The position numbers were made by a program, and so were the translations under genes. The notes beneath the pieces are model-generated. The model saw only the letters and a program-made list of their open reading frames with translations, was not told where the DNA came from and ran no database searches. From assembly GCF_019956415.1 (NCBI RefSeq), contig NZ_JAHBDK010000030.1, positions 1 to 64,000 of the forward strand: a stretch of 64,000 bases of DNA. The letters run 5' to 3'. The stretch is from Pseudomonas sp. GL-B-19. Its GTDB lineage: Bacteria; Pseudomonadota; Gammaproteobacteria; Pseudomonadales; Pseudomonadaceae. Positions 33,614 to 42,966 of the stretch are shown here, in pieces. How positions within the stretch are numbered: the stretch's first letter is position 1; every line of letters begins with the position of its first letter.

Positions 33614-33913
33614 AACCTGAATTGAAGAGGCGCGCATCATGCCTCAAAGCAGCCAGATCATTGGCGTCAATTCTGTGACAAATATTGAACCGGGTAACGG
33701 CGTTATGCCAGCACCTGTATTCAGAAATGCGGACTGGTTGGAAAAGTTTGTCCATTGCCGTATCTATGACCGCGCCGTCTGCCCAGCAGGTGATGTCTCA
33801 AGTCGCCCGAAGGTGCATGCTATGCGGATTCGATCTTTGATCCTTGTCTGATACAGGATAGTGGCAAATGGCCGATTTACTAGGGGCGGACACGCAGTGG
33901 GGGATGATTCAAG
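33614..33913. other. intergenic region between amrZ promoter and phnN
   Basis: About 300 bases with no supported gene. A 70-codon plus-strand frame (33639-33851) follows a GAAGAGG but has no recognised motif and I do not call it. No REP element, tRNA or clear terminator is seen. Confidence 0.4.
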
Positions 33914-34486
33914 ATGGATGGCAGGCTGATTTATTTGATGGGGCCTTCCGGATCCGGTAAAGACAGCCTCATCGAAGCGGCTCGAGAACCTTTACGTTCC
34001 ATGAACGGTGAAGTGGTGCGGCGAGTCATCACGCGCTCCGCAGAAAGTGTGGGCGAGGATGCCATCGGTGTATCCCGCGAAGATTTCCAGCGTCGCAAAG
34101 AAGAGGGTGAATTCGCATTGTCCTGGCATGCTAATGGTCTGGATTATGGTATTCCGATTCAAATTGATCAGTGGCTCAAGGACGGCCGACCTGTATTGAT
34201 CAACGGTTCTCGCGGTCATCTTGCCGAGGCCCTGCATCGCTACCCGGCGCTTTTGCCGGTACTGTTGACCGTCAAGGATGAAGTGTTGCGTGAACGCTTG
34301 GTGCGGCGGGGCCGTGAGAGTCTTGCGGAGATTGAAGCGCGACTGAGTCGCAATAGGCAATTCACCGCGGGCGATTTGCCTGGTGATAGGCAGATCCAGC
34401 GACTCGATAACTCCGGCGAGCTCGCCGTAACCGTTGCCCATCTACTCAATCTGCTGAAACTTAACGCAGAACCGGATCAAACTTGA
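33914..34486 (+). CDS. phnN: ribose 1,5-bisphosphate phosphokinase
   Basis: PhnN phosphorylates ribose 1,5-bisphosphate to PRPP, the last step of C-P lyase phosphonate breakdown and an alternative PRPP route. The 190-residue guanylate-kinase-like protein has the P-loop LIYLMGPSGSGKDSLIEA, then RRVITRSAE, FALSWHANGLDYGIP and VLINGSRGHLAEA. No other phn genes are in the window, so it stands alone here. The last 26 bases overlap, in antisense, the 3' end of a small minus-strand gene. Confidence 0.9.
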   Translation: MDGRLIYLMGPSGSGKDSLIEAAREPLRSMNGEVVRRVITRSAESVGEDAIGVSREDFQRRKEEGEFALSWHANGLDYGIPIQIDQWLKDGRPVLINGSRGHLAEALHRYPALLPVLLTVKDEVLRERLVRRGRESLAEIEARLSRNRQFTAGDLPGDRQIQRLDNSGELAVTVAHLLNLLKLNAEPDQT

Positions 34487-34640
34487 TTTTTCGCCCGGCA
34501 ATCAGCGCAAACACAAAAAACACGCCAAAAACGCCGCAAGCAATCAGGGGCAGGGTGATAACTGCCTCCTGCACCAACGCCACATGAAGAATGCCGCTCA
34601 GTAAGGCAAGGATCAAAAATCCTGCAGCTGATTTGGACAT
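34461..34640 (-). CDS. small two-helix membrane protein, 59 residues
   Basis: A short gene with a strong ribosome site (CAGGAG, 7 bases before ATG). The protein starts MSKSAAGFLILALLSGILHV, has a second hydrophobic helix (VITLPLIACGVFGVFFVFAL) and ends in a basic tail AGRKIKFDPVLR, giving a likely hairpin with both ends in the cytoplasm. Function unknown. Its 3' end overlaps the end of phnN by 26 bases on the opposite strand. It is followed upstream by another small gene in the same direction 24 bases away, suggesting a two-gene unit. Confidence 0.75.
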   Translation of the reverse strand: MSKSAAGFLILALLSGILHVALVQEAVITLPLIACGVFGVFFVFALIAGRKIKFDPVLR

Positions 34641-34664
34641 GCTGTGCTCCTGATAGGGGGTAAT

Positions 34665-34895
34665 TCAAAATACCAAGCGTTCTGAAGACTGCGACTCCGG
34701 TCTTGCTTCCTGGCTGACATCCTGGCGAATCAAGCCGCGCTGATCGTTCATGACCGCCAATTGCGGGGCTTTTTGCAGTTGAAGGTAATGCGGTATGCGT
34801 TGAGCGACCTGCACCGCGCTGCTCTCGGGGGCAAAATGAAAACCCGCCAGGACTGCAAGGGCGATCGCATTCGAGAGTAAAAAGGCGCGGTTCAT
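34665..34895 (-). CDS. small protein with N-terminal membrane/signal helix
   Basis: A 76-residue protein with a hydrophobic N terminus (FLLSNAIALAVLAGFHFA) and a polar, charged remainder (QVAQRIPHYLQLQKAP...QEARPESQSSERLVF). GAGGTG sits 7 bases before the ATG at 34895; a GTG three codons earlier is part of that ribosome site and is less likely. Unknown function; either a signal anchor or a cleaved signal. It is the first gene of a probable pair with the 59-residue membrane protein. Confidence 0.65.
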   Translation of the reverse strand: MNRAFLLSNAIALAVLAGFHFAPESSAVQVAQRIPHYLQLQKAPQLAVMNDQRGLIRQDVSQEARPESQSSERLVF

Positions 34896-35179
34896 GAGGC
34901 TCACCTCAGTTGTTCTGAGAACAGCTGAAGCAGCCCGCGCGCCAAGAGTTTAACGGCTATTAATTCCTTTAAAAACAACGAATTACCTTATATTTGGCAA
35001 AGCTCTATCTTGCAAACTGCAATGCTGGCATTTTGAGAGGATGCAATTTGCACGGTAAACAAAGCCACGGTCATACGGGGCGCCTGCCTACATTTAAAAA
35101 GCCCTACGGACGACATGACAAACGCAGGGCCGCCCGTTAACATGCTCGCCGTCTACTGCATCTCGTGCGGGCGACTTGT
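34896..35179. other. intergenic region before tRNA-Arg(CCT)
   Basis: 284 bases, AT-richer than its surroundings, with no supported gene. It must hold the promoters of the small minus-strand pair and of the tRNA; I cannot place either with confidence. Confidence 0.4.
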
Positions 35180-35256
35180 GTCCCAGTAGCTCAATTGGAT
35201 AGAGCATCCCCCTCCTAAGGGGAAGGTTGGCAGTTCGAACCTGCCCTGGGACACCA
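35180..35256 (+). tRNA. tRNA-Arg (anticodon CCT)
   Basis: 77 bases with acceptor GTCCCAG / CTGGGAC, anticodon stem CCCCC/GGGGA-type around CTCCTAA (CCT), T arm GGCAGTTCGAACCTGCC and encoded CCA. It reads AGG codons. Confidence 0.95.
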
Positions 35257-35401
35257 TCTATTTCATGGCGCCTTGCGCAACGTAGCGTTTGAAACCTGAA
35301 TGGGTTTGCGCTCCGTCAAAAGAATCAGAATGCCTTTCTGTTAGTACCTGGTACCCGCTCGCACACTACCTGCTGATTCGTTTCCAGAGGCTTTGACACC
35401 C

Positions 35402-36739
35402 ATGGATGAAGAAGAGCTGTCGAGGCCGCAAGCGATCAGTTTTCGTGAGGCGTTCTGGTTCTGGTTGAAGCTCGGCTTCATCAGCTTCGGTGGGCCGGCG
35501 GGGCAGATCTCGATCATGCATCAGGAACTGGTGGAGCGGCGGCGCTGGATATCCGAGCGTAGATTCCTGCATGCCCTCAACTACTGCATGTTGCTCCCAG
35601 GGCCAGAGGCTCAGCAGTTGGCAACCTATATCGGCTGGCTGATGCATCGAACCTGGGGCGGGGTGGTTGCTGGCGTGCTGTTTGTGCTGCCCTCATTGTT
35701 CATCCTGATCGCTTTGTCGTGGATGTACATCGCCTTCGGCGAAGTGCCTGTGGTGGCTGGGCTTTTCTATGGCATCAAGCCTGCCGTAACCGCCATCGTC
35801 GTGCAGGCGGCCCATCGAATCGGCTCTCGGGCATTGAAAAACAATTGGCTATGGGCGATAGCGGCCGCTTCATTCATCGCAATCTTCGCGTTCAATCTTC
35901 CCTTCCCGTTGATCGTTCTGGGCGCCGCGCTGATCGGCTATGTCGGCGGCCGCCTGGCGCCCGAGAAGTTCAGGGTCGGTGGTCATGGCGCCGCCAAAAA
36001 GTCCTTCGGCCCGGCCTTGATCGATGACGACACCCCGACCCCGGAACATGCCCGATTCAGCTGGTTGAAACTGGTATCGCTCGCACTGATTGGCGCCGCA
36101 CTGTGGGCATTGCCGATGGGGGTTTTGACCGCATTGTATGGCTGGGAAGGCACCCTGACCCAGATGGGCTGGTTCTTTACCAAGGCGGCGCTGCTGACAT
36201 TTGGCGGTGCGTATGCCGTACTTCCCTATGTCTATCAAGGTGCAGTCGGCCATTATGGCTGGCTGACACCGACACAAATGATCGATGGCCTGGCGCTAGG
36301 TGAAACCACACCCGGACCGTTGATCATGGTCGTGGCGTTCGTCAGCTTTGTCGGGGCGTATGTCGCACAGGTGTTCGGTAGCGATCACGTTTTTCTGGCA
36401 GGAGCTGTCGCAGCCTCCCTGGTGACCTGGTTTACCTTCTTGCCCTCGTTCCTGTTCATCCTGGCGGGCGGCCCTTTGGTGGAATCGACCCACAACGAGC
36501 TCAAGTTCACCGCACCTCTCACTGCCATTACGGCAGCAGTCGTCGGTGTGATTCTCAATCTGGCGTGTTTCTTCGGCTATCACGTGCTTTGGCCGAAGGG
36601 TTTTAGCGGCAGCCTCGATTGGCCCTCTGCACTGATCGCGATTGCAGCGGCAATTGCGTTGTTCCGCTTCAAACGGGGTGTGATTCAGGTGCTGATGGCC
36701 TGTGCGGTCGTCGGCTTGGCCGTGCATTTGCTGCGCTAA
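35402..36739 (+). CDS. chrA: chromate transporter, CHR family
   Basis: A 445-residue inner-membrane protein of the two-domain ChrA family that exports chromate by proton motive force. Both homologous halves are visible: FWFWLKLGFISFGGPAGQIS and, in the second half, FFTKAALLTFGGAYAVLPYV, each followed by a PGP-type motif (LLPGPEAQQLATYIG; GETTPGPLIMVVAFVSFVGA). The ATG at 35402 (MDEEELSRP) follows CAGAGG; a TTG three codons upstream is possible. No chrB regulator is beside it, so chromate induction cannot be judged. Confidence 0.93.
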   Translation: MDEEELSRPQAISFREAFWFWLKLGFISFGGPAGQISIMHQELVERRRWISERRFLHALNYCMLLPGPEAQQLATYIGWLMHRTWGGVVAGVLFVLPSLFILIALSWMYIAFGEVPVVAGLFYGIKPAVTAIVVQAAHRIGSRALKNNWLWAIAAASFIAIFAFNLPFPLIVLGAALIGYVGGRLAPEKFRVGGHGAAKKSFGPALIDDDTPTPEHARFSWLKLVSLALIGAALWALPMGVLTALYGWEGTLTQMGWFFTKAALLTFGGAYAVLPYVYQGAVGHYGWLTPTQMIDGLALGETTPGPLIMVVAFVSFVGAYVAQVFGSDHVFLAGAVAASLVTWFTFLPSFLFILAGGPLVESTHNELKFTAPLTAITAAVVGVILNLACFFGYHVLWPKGFSGSLDWPSALIAIAAAIALFRFKRGVIQVLMACAVVGLAVHLLR

Positions 36740-36890
36740 ATGAAGTGAGAGTCTGATAACAGTCTGTGGCGGGCGTCGGGCCCGCCAGATCGCCCGGTAG
36801 ATGAGCCCTCTCAGTCTAAAGGTAACGGTACTGTTGGCCGATAACCCGTACGGTCATGCTCTTCTTCTTAACATTGCCTGGAAATCTTCG

Positions 36891-38495
36891 ATGCTGTCGT
36901 ATCACCAAAAGAGTTTTCTGATCGTCGATGATTTCTCGGATTTCCGCAGTTCCGTCAGGTCCATGCTGCGTGAGCTGGGCGTCAAGGACGTGGATACCGC
37001 GGACACGGGCGAACAGGCGCTACGTATGTGTTCGCAGAAGTCCTACGATTTCATCCTGCAGGATTTCCATCTCGGCGACGGTAAAAAGAACGGTCAACAG
37101 GTCCTCGAAGACTTGATGATCGAGAAGCTGATCAGCCATGAAAGTGTGTTTGTCATGGTCACTGCCGAAACCAGCCAGGCCATGGTGCTCAGTGCGCTGG
37201 AGCACGAACCGGACGCCTACCTGACCAAGCCGTTCAACCGTTCTGGCCTGGCTCAGCGCCTGGAGCGTCTGGAGCAGCGCAAGAATTTGCTCAAGCCGAT
37301 CCTGCAAGCACTCGACCGTGGCAAGCCGCTTGAAGTGCTCAATGCTTGTATCGAGCTGTGCAAGAAGGACATCCGTTATTCGCCGCTGTGCCTGCGCTAC
37401 CGCGCGGATGCATTGCGCGACTTGAATCAGAACGAAGCGCTGGAGCGCCTCTACGACAGCATCATTGCTGATCGGCCGTTGCCGTGGGCGTTTGCCGGGT
37501 TGGGCCAGTTGCTGTTCAAGCGTGGCCAGGTCAGCCAGGCCAAGGGCATCTACGAAAAAGCCCTGAAAGTGTTTCCGATGATGCCGGCGCTGTATGACGG
37601 CATGGCCGACGTGCTGGTGGTCGAAGGCGACACCCGAGGCGCACAGAGAGTATTGGAAGAGGCCATTCGCCTGTCGCCACTGGCGGTGCGTCGGCAAGCG
37701 CTGTTGGGCAAACTGGCGATGACCAACGAAGATTTCGACACTGCCTCCCGGGCTTATCGCCAGGCGGTGTCCCAAGGCGCTCAGTCGCGCTTCAAGGATG
37801 CGGAAAGCAATCTGGGGTTGGCCCACGCCTTGATCTGCAAAGGCAGCGAGAAAGGGTTGGATACCCGCACCCGCCTGGAAATCAACACGACGCTCAGCCT
37901 GGTGGCCAAGGAGAATCCGAGCGACCCTGGCCTGCAGATTCGTGCGCGTCTGATGAAAGCCACCAGCCTGTTACTCAACGATGCCGAAACTGCCGAGAAG
38001 CTCACCGAACAAGCAATGATGCGCCTCGACGGTATGGAGCAATTCATGAGTGCCGAGGCGGCGCTGCTGGTAGCCAAGCAGTTGCAAATGCTTGGTCAGG
38101 CGGGTGCCGGTGCGTCGATGTTGAAAAACTGCGCGGAAATCTACGGTGACGATCCGGTGGTGATGAAGGGCATCGCCAAACTGACCGATGACCCGACGAT
38201 CCTCAGTTCGAGCAGCGCGGCCGCCGACCTGAACCGTCAGGGCGTACGGGTGTACAAGACCGGCAACCTGGTGGAGGCCCGTGCGGTATTTCGCAAAGCG
38301 CTGGCGATGCAGCCGAAAAACATCAGTATTGCCCTGAACATGGCGCAGTCGCTGCTGCACGGTACTGATACCAGTGTGCCGTCGGCCGAAATCGAAGAAT
38401 GTCGGGTCTGCCTGAAAATGGTCGGATTGATGCCCGATACCGACGCGCGTTATCCGCGCTATCAGAAACTGAAAATCAAGGCGTTCGGCGGATGA
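36891..38495 (+). CDS. response regulator with C-terminal tetratricopeptide repeats
   Basis: A 534-residue cytoplasmic protein. Residues 6-125 form a receiver domain with acidic pocket Asp13/Asp14, phospho-acceptor Asp58 (ILQDFHLG), Thr92 (MVTAETS) and Lys114 (YLTKPF). The remainder is helical with several TPRs (RPLPWAFAGLGQLLFKRGQV, GIYEKALKVFPMMPALYDGM, TGNLVEARAVFRKALAMQPK), so output is probably by protein contact, not DNA binding. The ATG at 36891 is chosen because the receiver begins right after it. The stop overlaps the start of the histidine kinase (ATGA). Confidence 0.88.
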   Translation: MLSYHQKSFLIVDDFSDFRSSVRSMLRELGVKDVDTADTGEQALRMCSQKSYDFILQDFHLGDGKKNGQQVLEDLMIEKLISHESVFVMVTAETSQAMVLSALEHEPDAYLTKPFNRSGLAQRLERLEQRKNLLKPILQALDRGKPLEVLNACIELCKKDIRYSPLCLRYRADALRDLNQNEALERLYDSIIADRPLPWAFAGLGQLLFKRGQVSQAKGIYEKALKVFPMMPALYDGMADVLVVEGDTRGAQRVLEEAIRLSPLAVRRQALLGKLAMTNEDFDTASRAYRQAVSQGAQSRFKDAESNLGLAHALICKGSEKGLDTRTRLEINTTLSLVAKENPSDPGLQIRARLMKATSLLLNDAETAEKLTEQAMMRLDGMEQFMSAEAALLVAKQLQMLGQAGAGASMLKNCAEIYGDDPVVMKGIAKLTDDPTILSSSSAAADLNRQGVRVYKTGNLVEARAVFRKALAMQPKNISIALNMAQSLLHGTDTSVPSAEIEECRVCLKMVGLMPDTDARYPRYQKLKIKAFGG

Positions 38496-39184
38496 GCCAA
38501 GACAACCCGGCACTGGATTTCTCGACGGTGATTGCTTCCACCGTGCACGACATGAAGAACTCGTTGGCCTTGCTGATTCAGGCTCACAGCCAGTGGCTGG
38601 CCCGCTTGCCCGATCCGGCGCAGCACAGCCCGGAGCAGGGCGTCATCGAGTATGAGTTCGCGCACCTCAATGGCATGCTGGTGCAGTTGTTGGGCCTGTA
38701 CAAGCTAGGCGTCAATCAGCTGCCGGTGCAACCGGCCTACCATGATCTGGATGACTTTCTCGAAGCGCAACTGGCGAGCCATCAAGAGGTGTTCGCCAGT
38801 CGCGGCATTCTCGCGACCTATGAAGTCGACCCGTTGTGCCCGCTGGGTTTCTTCGACCGCGAGCTGGTCGCCTCGGTGCTGGCCAACATCATCAACAACG
38901 CCATTCGTTACGCGCGCGAGTCACTGCTGATCAGCGTCAGTGACGAGGGCGGCCAGTTGGTGCTGACCATCAACGACGATGGCGACGGTTATCCAGCCGA
39001 GATGATCGAGTTTCAGGCTGACTATGTGCCGGGCATCAATTACAGCAGCAGTAGCACCGGTCTGGGCCTGTACTTTGCCGGGCGGATCGCCGCGCTGCAT
39101 CAGCGCAATGGTGTCGGCGGAAGCACCCGGCTCAGCAATGGCGGCCCGTTGGGCGGCGGTGTGTTCAGCCTTTACCTGCCCTGA
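38492..39184 (+). CDS. short soluble sensor histidine kinase
   Basis: A 230-residue kinase with no sensor or membrane domain. The H box is near the N terminus (STVHDMKNSLALL, His19), the N box is NIINNAIRYARE, G1 is NDDGDGYP and G2 is SSTGLGLYFAGR. It starts inside the stop of the response regulator gene, so the two are made together and are a likely cognate pair. In Pseudomonas such a pair next to flagellar genes hints at a signalling role there, but the partner signal is unknown. Confidence 0.88.
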   Translation: MSQDNPALDFSTVIASTVHDMKNSLALLIQAHSQWLARLPDPAQHSPEQGVIEYEFAHLNGMLVQLLGLYKLGVNQLPVQPAYHDLDDFLEAQLASHQEVFASRGILATYEVDPLCPLGFFDRELVASVLANIINNAIRYARESLLISVSDEGGQLVLTINDDGDGYPAEMIEFQADYVPGINYSSSSTGLGLYFAGRIAALHQRNGVGGSTRLSNGGPLGGGVFSLYLP

Positions 39185-39281
39185 CGGTTCTTTATTGTGT
39201 GGCGCTGCTTGATATTCTGAACAGGTGGAGCCTATTTTGTACGGGTCGCCGTTTGCGGCTCGCACAACGAAGGATTGCGTC

Positions 39282-40625
39282 ATGACTACCGATGGACATC
39301 GTTCACTCGCCCAGCGATTGGCGGGCATTGATGAGATTGAATGTGTCACGCCGGACTTGAATGGCGTGCCTCGGGGCAAAGTCATGACGGCCAAGGGCTT
39401 CCTTGAAGGACGTCGGTTGCAGTTGGCGCGGGGTGTGCTGCTGCAATGCATCATGGGTGGCTATCCACCTGTACGTTTTTACGGCAGCGATGATGGCGAC
39501 CTGGCGTTGGTGCCTGACCCTGCGCACATCTATCGCTTGCCCTGGAGCCAGCAGCCTCGGGCGTTGGCCATTTGCGATGCGGATGAATTGAGCGGTGAAA
39601 GCTCGAGTCTGTCGACCCGCGGCCAACTCAAGTCAGTGATCGCGCGCTACGCAGCTCGCGGTCTGGCGCCGGTGGTGGCGACCGAGCTGGAGTTCTTCGT
39701 GTTCGCGCCCAATCCCGACCCGACTCAACCGTTCCAGCCGCCACTGGGCCTGGACGGTCGTCGTGAGGTCGGTCAGTCGGCGTTCAGTGTCAGCTCCAAT
39801 AACGGCTTGCGGCCGTTCTTCAGGGAAGTCTACGCATCCATGGCGGCGCTGGGCTTGCCGCGCGATACCTTTATGCACGAAATGGGTGTGAGCCAGTTCG
39901 AGATCAACCTGCTGCACGGCGATCCGCTGCTGATGGCCGACCAGACGTTTCTGTTCAAGCACCTGCTCAAGGAAGTCGCGCTCAAGCATGGCTTGAACGT
40001 GGTGTGCATGGCCAAGCCGCTGGCGCACACGCCGGGTAGTTCGATGCATATTCACCAAAGCATTGTCGACATCGCCACCGGGCGTAACGTGTTCAGCGAC
40101 GAGGCCGGTCAGCCGACTGCCATCTTCCGTCACTTCATCGGCGGTCTGCAGGCCAGCATGGCCGACTTCACGGCGCTGTTCGCACCGAACGTGAACTCTT
40201 ATCAGCGCTTGTGCCATCCGTATGCGTCACCGAACAATGCCTGCTGGTCCCACGACAATCGTGCCGCAGGGTTGCGCATTCCGGCCAGTTCACCGGTCGC
40301 TCGTCGGGTCGAGAACCGTTTGCCGGGGGCCGACGCCAATCCGTACCTGGCCATCGCGGCCTGCCTTGCCGCCGGGTTGTACGGCATTGAAAACCAGCTG
40401 GAGCCCAGCGAGGCGGTCCAGGGTGAGTTTGAAGTGCCAGATAATCTTTCGTTGCCGTGTACCTTGCATGCGGCTCTTGAGCGTCTGAAACGTAGCCAAT
40501 TGGCGAAGGAACTGTTTGGCAATGAGTTCATCGAAGGCTACATCGCTTCGAAGTCCATGGAGCTGACCAGCTACTTTGATGAAATTACCCCCTGGGAACG
40601 GCGTGTTTTAGCAACCCAGGCCTGA
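39282..40625 (+). CDS. glutamine synthetase-like gamma-glutamyl ligase
   Basis: A 447-residue protein of the glutamine synthetase superfamily, close to the PuuA/Spu gamma-glutamylpolyamine synthetases of pseudomonads. Metal and ATP motifs: ATELEFFVFAPNP, HEMGVSQFEINLLHGDPLLM, GSSMHIHQSIVD and NNACWSHDNRAAGLRIPAS. It lacks the adenylylation-loop sequence of GlnA. The likely reaction joins glutamate to an amine such as a polyamine; the precise substrate is not shown by the sequence. Start at 39282 follows GAAGGA. An MFS transporter follows after 69 bases. Confidence 0.85.
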   Translation: MTTDGHRSLAQRLAGIDEIECVTPDLNGVPRGKVMTAKGFLEGRRLQLARGVLLQCIMGGYPPVRFYGSDDGDLALVPDPAHIYRLPWSQQPRALAICDADELSGESSSLSTRGQLKSVIARYAARGLAPVVATELEFFVFAPNPDPTQPFQPPLGLDGRREVGQSAFSVSSNNGLRPFFREVYASMAALGLPRDTFMHEMGVSQFEINLLHGDPLLMADQTFLFKHLLKEVALKHGLNVVCMAKPLAHTPGSSMHIHQSIVDIATGRNVFSDEAGQPTAIFRHFIGGLQASMADFTALFAPNVNSYQRLCHPYASPNNACWSHDNRAAGLRIPASSPVARRVENRLPGADANPYLAIAACLAAGLYGIENQLEPSEAVQGEFEVPDNLSLPCTLHAALERLKRSQLAKELFGNEFIEGYIASKSMELTSYFDEITPWERRVLATQA

Positions 40626-40694
40626 CGCTTCGTCGTCTTCAGTCTATTGTTTCGGTAGTCTGATCCCCACTGCAAGGAGCCGCTCGGAACGCCG

Positions 40695-42062
40695 ATGCGC
40701 CAAATCTGGAAATCCTTTCGAGCGCTGTATTTCGCCTCGCTGATGATGTTGATCGGCTCGGGCCTGTTAAGCACTTACCTGGCCTTGCGCCTGGCAGCCG
40801 ATCACGTCGACAGCTTGTGGGTCGGTGCGTTGATGGCGGCCAACTACTTCGGCCTGGTGCTGGGCGGCAAGATCGGTCACCGACTGATTGCCAGGGTCGG
40901 GCATATTCGTGCGTATGCCGCGTGCGCCGGGATCGTCGGCGCGGCGGTATTGGGCCATGGGTTGACTGACTGGCTGCCGGCCTGGCTGTTCCTGCGGGTG
41001 ATTGTCGGCCTGGGCATGATGTGCCAGTACATGGTCATCGAGAGTTGGCTCAACGAACAAGCCGATGCCCACATGCGCGGCAAGGTATTTAGCGGCTACA
41101 TGATCGCGTCTTATCTGGGGTTGGTACTGGGTCAGCTGATACTGGTCATGCACCCCGGCCTGGGCCTGGAACTGCTGATGCTGGTCGCCTTGTGCTTCGC
41201 CCTGTGCTTGGTGCCGGTGGCACTCACTCGACGAATTCACCCGGCGGCGTTGCACCCGGCCCCAATGGAGCCGCGATTCTTCATCAAGCGCGTGCCGCAG
41301 TCATTGAGTACGGTGTTGGGGGCAGGGTTGATCGTAGGGTCGTTCTACGGTCTGGCGCCGTTGTATGCGTCCCAGCAGGGGTTGTCCAACGAACAGGTCG
41401 GCCTGTTCATGGGTAGCTGCATTTTTGCCGGTCTTTTGGTGCAGTGGCCGTTAGGGTGGCTGTCTGACCGCTATGACCGGGCGCTGTTGATTCGCTGTTT
41501 TGCCTTCAGCCTGGCTTTGGCCGCGTTGCCGCTGGCGATCTTGCAGACCGTGCCGATTGAGGTGTTGTTCATCTCCGGGTTCCTGTGTTCGCTGGTGCAG
41601 TTCTGCCTGTATCCGTTGGCGGTAGCATTCTCCAATGACCACGTCGAAGGAGATCGCCGGGTCTCGCTGACGGCGATGCTGCTGGTGACTTACGGTGTCG
41701 GCGCCAGCATCGGGCCACTGGTCGCCGGGGTGCTGATGAAGCTGTTCGGCAGCCACATGCTCTATGCATTTTTCAGTTTCTTCGCGCTGGTGCTGGTGTG
41801 GCGGATCCGCCCGAAAGCGGTCACCAATCTGCATCAGGTCGACGATGCGCCGTTGCATCACGTGGCCATGCCGGACAGCATGTCGAGTTCGCCGCTGGTG
41901 GCGTGTCTTGACCCGCGTGTCGATGAGCAGGTCGTGCAGGAGCAGATGCACAGCCCGCCCCATCCGGAGTCGGATTCAGAGCCGGAACCGGAAGCAGATC
42001 CGACGCCACGGGAAGACCCGGACTCAGGACGCGAACAAAGTTTTACTGAAGCCAGACCCTGA
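40695..42062 (+). CDS. MFS transporter, YcaD-like
   Basis: A 455-residue protein with twelve predicted membrane segments. The MFS motif region is GGKIGHRLIARVGHIRAYAA between helices 2 and 3 and LGWLSDRYDRALLIR in the second half. The last 60 residues are a cytoplasmic, Pro/Glu/Asp-rich tail (HPESDSEPEPEADPTPRED). Substrate unknown. Ribosome site AAGGAG lies about 15 bases before the ATG, rather far. It ends at a shared bidirectional terminator with flgZ. Confidence 0.85.
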   Translation: MRQIWKSFRALYFASLMMLIGSGLLSTYLALRLAADHVDSLWVGALMAANYFGLVLGGKIGHRLIARVGHIRAYAACAGIVGAAVLGHGLTDWLPAWLFLRVIVGLGMMCQYMVIESWLNEQADAHMRGKVFSGYMIASYLGLVLGQLILVMHPGLGLELLMLVALCFALCLVPVALTRRIHPAALHPAPMEPRFFIKRVPQSLSTVLGAGLIVGSFYGLAPLYASQQGLSNEQVGLFMGSCIFAGLLVQWPLGWLSDRYDRALLIRCFAFSLALAALPLAILQTVPIEVLFISGFLCSLVQFCLYPLAVAFSNDHVEGDRRVSLTAMLLVTYGVGASIGPLVAGVLMKLFGSHMLYAFFSFFALVLVWRIRPKAVTNLHQVDDAPLHHVAMPDSMSSSPLVACLDPRVDEQVVQEQMHSPPHPESDSEPEPEADPTPREDPDSGREQSFTEARP

Positions 42063-42074
42063 CTTTTGATGCAT

Positions 42075-42113
42075 AAAAAACGGGCAGTCACCGCAAGGGA
42101 CTGCCCGTTTTTT
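42075..42113. terminator. bidirectional terminator between MFS gene and flgZ
   Basis: AAAAAACGGGCAGTC - ACCGCAAGG - GACTGCCCGTTTTTT, perfect stem with T runs on both strands. It serves both convergent genes. Confidence 0.92.
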
Positions 42114-42127
42114 GTTGACGCGTCGTA

Positions 42128-42874
42128 TCAGAAGTCGTCTTTGTCGAAGCGCCGTGCTTCACGCTGAAGCTGGTACACGAACCGCTCGACCTGACGCTGC
42201 ACCATCCCGCTCATGTTGTGAAAGCGGATACCGGCAAAGGTGGTGGAGATCTTTTCTTCGAAGTGCAGGTAACGCAATTCCGCTGGTGTGGTCATGCTGC
42301 CGAAGGGCAGGGCGGCAACGAAGCGGTCGTAGACCTGACCCAATTGCAGTTTGCCAGTGATGTCACCGTCAAAGCGCAGCTTGCAGCCGGTGGCGGAAAT
42401 ATCCAGCAGCTTGCCGCTGATCGGCGATTTGAGCTTTTCACCGCCCAGTTCGACCTCGACCAGTTGCGCCAGCTTCAATGCCGCCCGGAAGGCGTTGCGG
42501 CGCTGGTGGTAAACCACTTGGTCGGGGAGTTTGCCGCGATAGCAGCGCGTGTTGTCGGATTCGTCAATGCTCAGTGGACCGTTGCTTTCCCAGGCGATGC
42601 GCACGCCCTCATGGAAGCCTTCGACCCGAAACGATTCGCCCGCCAGCAGATAGCGTTCGCCATCGCGGGGCACCATTTCGTCCAGGGCGATCATGTCGGC
42701 GTCACGATCGACATCTACCAGATAGCTCTGGAAACGCTGGTTGCGTTCATGGAACGTAATAATCAGCGGGTCATGACTCTCTTGTAGTTGCCGAAGGTTG
42801 CCAGCGATCTCCATTGGTGTGGAAAGCACCTTGGGTGGCTGTGGAGCATCTTCCGCGTTTAAGGCATTGGACAC
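42128..42874 (-). CDS. flgZ: flagellar brake protein FlgZ (YcgR family)
   Basis: A c-di-GMP receptor that binds the flagellar motor/stator and slows swimming. The 248-residue protein has an N-terminal YcgR domain (to about 118) and a C-terminal PilZ domain with the c-di-GMP motifs [12 protein letters not shown] (RxxxR) and [11 protein letters not shown] (DxSxxG). The start is a GTG at 42874 (MSNALNAED) with GGAG about 11 bases upstream. Third gene of the flgM-flgN-flgZ unit. Confidence 0.93.
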   Translation of the reverse strand: MSNALNAEDAPQPPKVLSTPMEIAGNLRQLQESHDPLIITFHERNQRFQSYLVDVDRDADMIALDEMVPRDGERYLLAGESFRVEGFHEGVRIAWESNGPLSIDESDNTRCYRGKLPDQVVYHQRRNAFRAALKLAQLVEVELGGEKLKSPISGKLLDISATGCKLRFDGDITGKLQLGQVYDRFVAALPFGSMTTPAELRYLHFEEKISTTFAGIRFHNMSGMVQRQVERFVYQLQREARRFDKDDF

Positions 42875-42966
42875 GGTTCATCATTCTCCGGACAAAATAT
42901 GTTTGCGCATTGCCAGTATATTGCCAGCATGTGGCGCGCCTAGATAGAGCGAACTCATCGACAGGT

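Noticed and set aside
33639..33851. 70-codon plus-strand frame between amrZ and phnN
   Set aside because: A GAAGAGG precedes it, but there is no domain, signal peptide or supporting context; left uncalled.
34477..34668. 63-codon minus-strand frame near phnN
   Set aside because: Another frame (34461-34640) has a strong ribosome site and a clear two-helix membrane protein; this one has neither.
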